From Oscillospiraceae bacterium (GTDB lineage: Bacteria; Bacillota; Clostridia; Oscillospirales; Ruminococcaceae): a DNA stretch of 7,418 bases. The stretch is from positions 1 through 7,418 of the forward strand of contig JAIEDJ010000188.1 of NCBI GenBank assembly GCA_029068025.1, read 5' to 3'. Positions 4,660 through 7,418 of this stretch are shown one piece after another. Below the pieces are notes generated by a model. That model was not told the origin of the DNA. It did not search any database and worked only from the letters and a program-made list of their open reading frames with translations. Each line of letters starts with the position of its first letter. The first letter of the stretch is position 1. A program made the translations under genes and the position numbers.

Positions 4660-5946
4660 TTATGATTTTGAGACTACGGAAACATTCTTCACGCCATGAA
4701 GTCTGAGCGCGTCAATCACGTTGTGATCGAGTATCTCACCCGGCATTACGAGCGGGATCCCGGGAGGGCACGGCGACTCGAAGGACGCGCATACCTCGCC
4801 GTTCGCTCTCTCTATGGGAACGATCTTGCGCGGCTTGTACAGCGCCTCCCACATCGGCATATCGGCAGTCGGACGGATCGCCGGGAACCTTACGGGCTGT
4901 GACGGCGGTCTCATCGGAACAAACAGGCACGCCATTTCGGCGCGTTCGCAGTCCTCGGTGGTAGTTGCCGCTGAGAACAGCAGCACAACGCGGTTTTCGT
5001 CCGCCATCTCGCATTCCACGCCGTTTTCGCGCAGTCCGCTCGCATATTCAAAGCCGCTCAGACCACATTCGCGGGCATTTATGGTGATCCTCAAAGGATC
5101 GGAATTCAGCATCGGGATACCCGATGTAGTCAGCCTGTATTTCAGCTCCTGTACCGCCTCGCAGGCATGGTTCACCAGCTGCACATTATCGGCGATCATA
5201 GCGTTGAAGCGGTCTAAGCTCTCCAGAATGAGATACGAAGGACTTGAAGAACCGAACAGAGCCATCATCTCCTTGGCGCGCGAGGAATCAACGCCGTCAG
5301 CAAAGTGCAGATACGCTCCTCCCGTCAGCACAGGAAGCGTCTTGTGAGCGGATTCCGCGCTCATAAGCGGGAATCCCAGCTCCAGCGGGTGAAGATATTC
5401 CGTGCCGAACTTCCGCTTATCCACGAATTTCAGATACGCGCCGTGAGCGTTGTCTATAAGCGTCGGTATCTTGGGATTGACAAACTTCCACGTACCGCCG
5501 AAGTAGTCGATGTTGGTGACAAAAAGCGCGTCAGCGCCGTGAATGGCGTTAAAATCATAGGTGACGTTCGCGGACATATACTCCGCGGGATACAGCCATT
5601 TGATGTTCATATGCAGCATTGCCGCCGCCATAGCCAGCGCTCTGTGAGAATAACGGGACGCGGCAATGGTGTTGCAGCCCTGTGATTTAAGTACGGCAAG
5701 CCCCGCCTGAATGGCGAGTGTGCTTCCGCCGCAGGAATAACAGGTTTTTTTCGCGCCGAACACGCTCGCCGCAAGATCCTCGGAGGTGCCGATTATTCCG
5801 CCAGAGCGGTCAGATTCATACAGACTGTCCGCGCCGTTGATCTCGGTTATGTCATGCGGAAATTCTCCGTTATGCCCCGGCATATGCAGCCGCAGCTTAT
5901 TCTCATTGGTATACTTTTCCAAAAAATTACAAATCGGTGTATTCAT
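4660..5946 (-). CDS. Orn/Lys/Arg decarboxylase-family PLP enzyme (YaaO-like)
   Basis: This 428-residue cytoplasmic protein is a fold-type I PLP enzyme of the ornithine/lysine/arginine decarboxylase group. Such enzymes release CO2 from a basic amino acid to give a polyamine precursor such as cadaverine or agmatine. Motifs in order are HMPGH (21-25), the phosphate-binding SCGGST (71-76), SRYSHRAL with the probable PLP-stacking His101, IDNAHGAY with Asp165 and His168, and ESAHKTLPVLTGGAYLH with Schiff-base Lys202. Near the C-terminus PCPPGIPLVMPGE (392-404) is diagnostic of the family. Deviations are HMPGHNG, where HMPGHKG is usual, and LTGG, where LTQ is common. It is somewhat shorter than the roughly 480 residues of Bacillus YaaO. 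GGAG lies 8 bases before the ATG. The gene follows the foldase gene by 29 bp and precedes paralog B by 2 bp. The true substrate cannot be read from sequence. Confidence 0.85.
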   Translation of the reverse strand: MNTPICNFLEKYTNENKLRLHMPGHNGEFPHDITEINGADSLYESDRSGGIIGTSEDLAASVFGAKKTCYSCGGSTLAIQAGLAVLKSQGCNTIAASRYSHRALAMAAAMLHMNIKWLYPAEYMSANVTYDFNAIHGADALFVTNIDYFGGTWKFVNPKIPTLIDNAHGAYLKFVDKRKFGTEYLHPLELGFPLMSAESAHKTLPVLTGGAYLHFADGVDSSRAKEMMALFGSSSPSYLILESLDRFNAMIADNVQLVNHACEAVQELKYRLTTSGIPMLNSDPLRITINARECGLSGFEYASGLRENGVECEMADENRVVLLFSAATTTEDCERAEMACLFVPMRPPSQPVRFPAIRPTADMPMWEALYKPRKIVPIERANGEVCASFESPCPPGIPLVMPGEILDHNVIDALRLHGVKNVSVVSKS

Positions 5947-5975
5947 TGATAAAACTCCGTATTCTCAAAGATTTG

Positions 5976-7301
5976 TCACGATCCCGAGGACGAACTTTGC
6001 TGTTCGATCCTAAGCTTTTCGCGGTCGATCTCATAATTGTATTCAGCTCGCCATTCCTCGGTCTGTTTGTCGACCGCGTCCTGATAAAGCTTTTTATAAA
6101 CAGCGTTGGTGAAATCCTTGACCGATTCCTCATCGGGTACGGCGTCGGAAGCATAGATCATTATATGAACTCCGTAGTCCGATGTGCAGAGCGTTCTGCC
6201 GCCAATGCTTTCGATAGTGAACGCCGCCTCGGCAAATTCCTTTACATAGCGGTCGTCATCGGGGGTAACAAGATAGCCGTCGGGGTACATCAGCGAACCG
6301 CTTGCGTCGGAGCTGTAGGTCAGCAGGATCATGTTGAAATCAGCATTCTCGTCAAGCAGTGCTTCAATGTACTCCACCCTTTCGGAAAATTCATCGGCTT
6401 TTTCCGCGCGGAGAGCGTCCGCCTCATCAGCCTTGCCCTCCTCGCGCAGTGTCCCGATCTGCAATACGGTTTCGTCATCGAATCCCAACAGAACATGCTT
6501 TATCCTGCGCGAGCCCTCCGGTACCCAGAGATTGTCGTATCCTCCTTGGAAATAATAGTATCTTTCATCGGAATTGTACATATCCTCAAGGTTTTTGAAG
6601 ATCTCTGCTACGCGCTCTTCTGTGTCCTCATCCGTAATGTCCTTTGCGATTTCGTCCATCAGCTTGTTTATTATGAAGTGCTCCTCGCTCCATTTCAGGA
6701 GTTCGTCACGTGTGAATCCACATTCCGCAAGCATCTTGTCCATCTCCTCATATCCCCGGGCGAGAATCTCTTCATCGGTCGGGGAGGACGTATCGGACTG
6801 ATCCGGTGAGCTGTCCGTGGACTGATCGGAGGGGATCTGCGAAACAGTCTGATCCAAATCACTTGCCTCGCTGCCGGAGGCTTCCTCGCTTAACGCTTTT
6901 TGCCCGAAATATTTTGCCTGTTCGTCATACTGACTGTCCAGATCCTCACTGACCTGAATGCGCTCCTCATCGGTCAGCTCCGCGATGTTAAGCTCTGCTG
7001 CCTTTTTCAAATAGATCTTGTTGAGGATAAGGTTTTCAATAATGAACTCGCGCTGCTCTGCGCAGATGTCGGCATACTTCGGATCCGCGTCGTCCTCAAT
7101 GCCGTATATATACAAGAGGTAACGATACTGCTGATCGAACTCCTTATAGGTGACTTCCAGATCCTCTGAGATGTTGGTAGTCGGCTTTGCTACGATATCG
7201 CTGTCCCATGGGGTAGTGTTGAACCTCACCTTACAGCCGGTGAGCATACCCGCTGACAGCAGCACCGCCACCGCTGCCTGGAAAATTCTTCTAAATTTCA
7301 T
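5976..7301 (-). CDS. Parvulin-type peptidyl-prolyl isomerase lipoprotein (PrsA/SurA-like)
   Basis: This 441-residue protein is a secreted, lipid-anchored foldase that likely acts outside the membrane. The signal sequence MKFRRIFQAAVAVLLSAG ends in the lipobox LTGC, with Cys23 as the acylation site. An N-terminal SurA/PrsA-like helical region covers about 45-240 (for example FIIENLILNKIYLKKAAEL). It is interrupted at about 138-176 by a Ser/Asp-rich, low-complexity stretch (SDQSTDSSPDQSDTSS) that is probably disordered. The PpiC/parvulin domain spans about 265-386: RRIKHVLLGF, an extra acidic-basic helix, ADFNMILLTYSSD, GYLVTPDDDRYVKEFAEAAF and YGVHIMIYASD. A charged C-terminal helix and a QQSSSSGS tail follow. 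The start is fixed by the signal peptide; AAAGG lies about 12 bases upstream, a loose fit. It is the first gene of the likely operon. Isomerase activity is inferred from the fold; a chaperone-only role is possible. Confidence 0.85.
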   Translation of the reverse strand: MKFRRIFQAAVAVLLSAGMLTGCKVRFNTTPWDSDIVAKPTTNISEDLEVTYKEFDQQYRYLLYIYGIEDDADPKYADICAEQREFIIENLILNKIYLKKAAELNIAELTDEERIQVSEDLDSQYDEQAKYFGQKALSEEASGSEASDLDQTVSQIPSDQSTDSSPDQSDTSSPTDEEILARGYEEMDKMLAECGFTRDELLKWSEEHFIINKLMDEIAKDITDEDTEERVAEIFKNLEDMYNSDERYYYFQGGYDNLWVPEGSRRIKHVLLGFDDETVLQIGTLREEGKADEADALRAEKADEFSERVEYIEALLDENADFNMILLTYSSDASGSLMYPDGYLVTPDDDRYVKEFAEAAFTIESIGGRTLCTSDYGVHIMIYASDAVPDEESVKDFTNAVYKKLYQDAVDKQTEEWRAEYNYEIDREKLRIEQQSSSSGS

Positions 7302-7403
7302 AATGTTCTATAACCTTTCTATACAAACGGGATAAAACGAGCATAATTTTACCGCAAGAAATGCTTTTTAAGCGAAAAACATACGGAAAACAGTTCTTAT
7401 TCT

Positions 7404-7412
7404 ATTATAACA
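7404..7412 (-). promoter_or_regulatory. Extended -10 promoter element for the foldase operon
   Basis: TGTTATAAT on the minus strand is a perfect TATAAT hexamer with an upstream TG extension. It sits about 100 bp before the ATG at 7301 and implies a 5' leader of about 95 bases. The matching -35 would lie beyond the window edge. The leader (7302-7397) is AT-rich, with no riboswitch or strong hairpin that I can see. Confidence 0.55.
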
Positions 7413-7418
7413 TATTTG

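Larger units (their letters stand above)
3731..4660. repeat. Direct tandem duplication of about 460-470 bp (two units)
   Basis: Unit 1 (3731-4190) and unit 2 (4191-about 4660) abut directly. Each runs from the last 25-odd codons of the PH gene or its relic, through a complete minus-strand small gene, to a few bases past that gene's ATG. The offset is 460 at the left end (TCAAAATATCC at 3741 and 4201) and 469 after a 9-bp insertion in unit 2 (GATAAGCTCCGTTAATATTG at 3794 and 4263). Similarity is uneven: 3838-3936 and 4307-4405 are identical over 99 bases, while the middle of the gene has many changes. Confidence 0.85.

Noticed and set aside
5937..6809. A 290-codon plus-strand open frame
   Set aside because: It lies antisense to the lipoprotein gene, which has a clear signal peptide, lipobox and parvulin domain; the plus-strand product shows no domain.

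Overview
The window looks like a piece of chromosome from a low-to-mid GC Gram-positive, most likely a gut-type clostridium (Oscillospiraceae/Ruminococcus-like). This is inferred from the gene types: a parvulin lipoprotein, a YaaO-type basic amino-acid decarboxylase, a YdbT-type bacterial PH-domain membrane protein and GlmU. It also fits the AAGGAG-like ribosome binding sites, the extended -10 promoter and the roughly even base composition. No phage, IS, CRISPR, tRNA or rRNA was seen. The taxonomic call cannot be confirmed from this sequence alone.

Layout, right to left, because nearly everything is on the minus strand. A likely operon starts near the right edge with an extended -10 promoter (7404-7412). 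It encodes a lipoprotein foldase with a PpiC/parvulin domain (5976-7301), a fold-type I PLP decarboxylase of the Orn/Lys/Arg group (4660-5946), and two tandem paralogous proteins of unknown function (4274-4657 and 3805-4185). The paralogs arose by a duplication of about 460 bp that also copied the 3' tail of the convergent PH-domain gene. A relic of that tail sits between them.

The only plus-strand gene is the PH-domain membrane protein (2609-3808). Its stop codon shares the palindrome TTAA with the stop of the convergent small gene. It diverges from glmU with only 29 bp between the start codons.

glmU (1191-2579, minus) makes the bifunctional enzyme for UDP-GlcNAc synthesis. It is full length and aligns throughout in a single frame, but carries an in-frame TAA at codon 163. 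That is exactly the position of the conserved UDP-GlcNAc-contacting glutamate (Glu154 in E. coli). It is either a nonsense mutation in a normally essential gene, a sequencing or assembly error, or a split gene with a downstream restart. This is the most striking observation in the window.

Downstream of glmU, about 290 bp without a gene holds a degenerate tandem repeat of about 40 bp and an inverted-repeat element of about 110 bp. After these come a nicotinamidase-family hydrolase (378-899) and, overlapping it by one base, a two-helix membrane protein that runs off the left edge (1-378). I see no clear new defence or mobile system. The unusual items are the interrupted glmU, the duplicated unknown gene family with a tract resembling gene conversion, and the repeat-filled gap.
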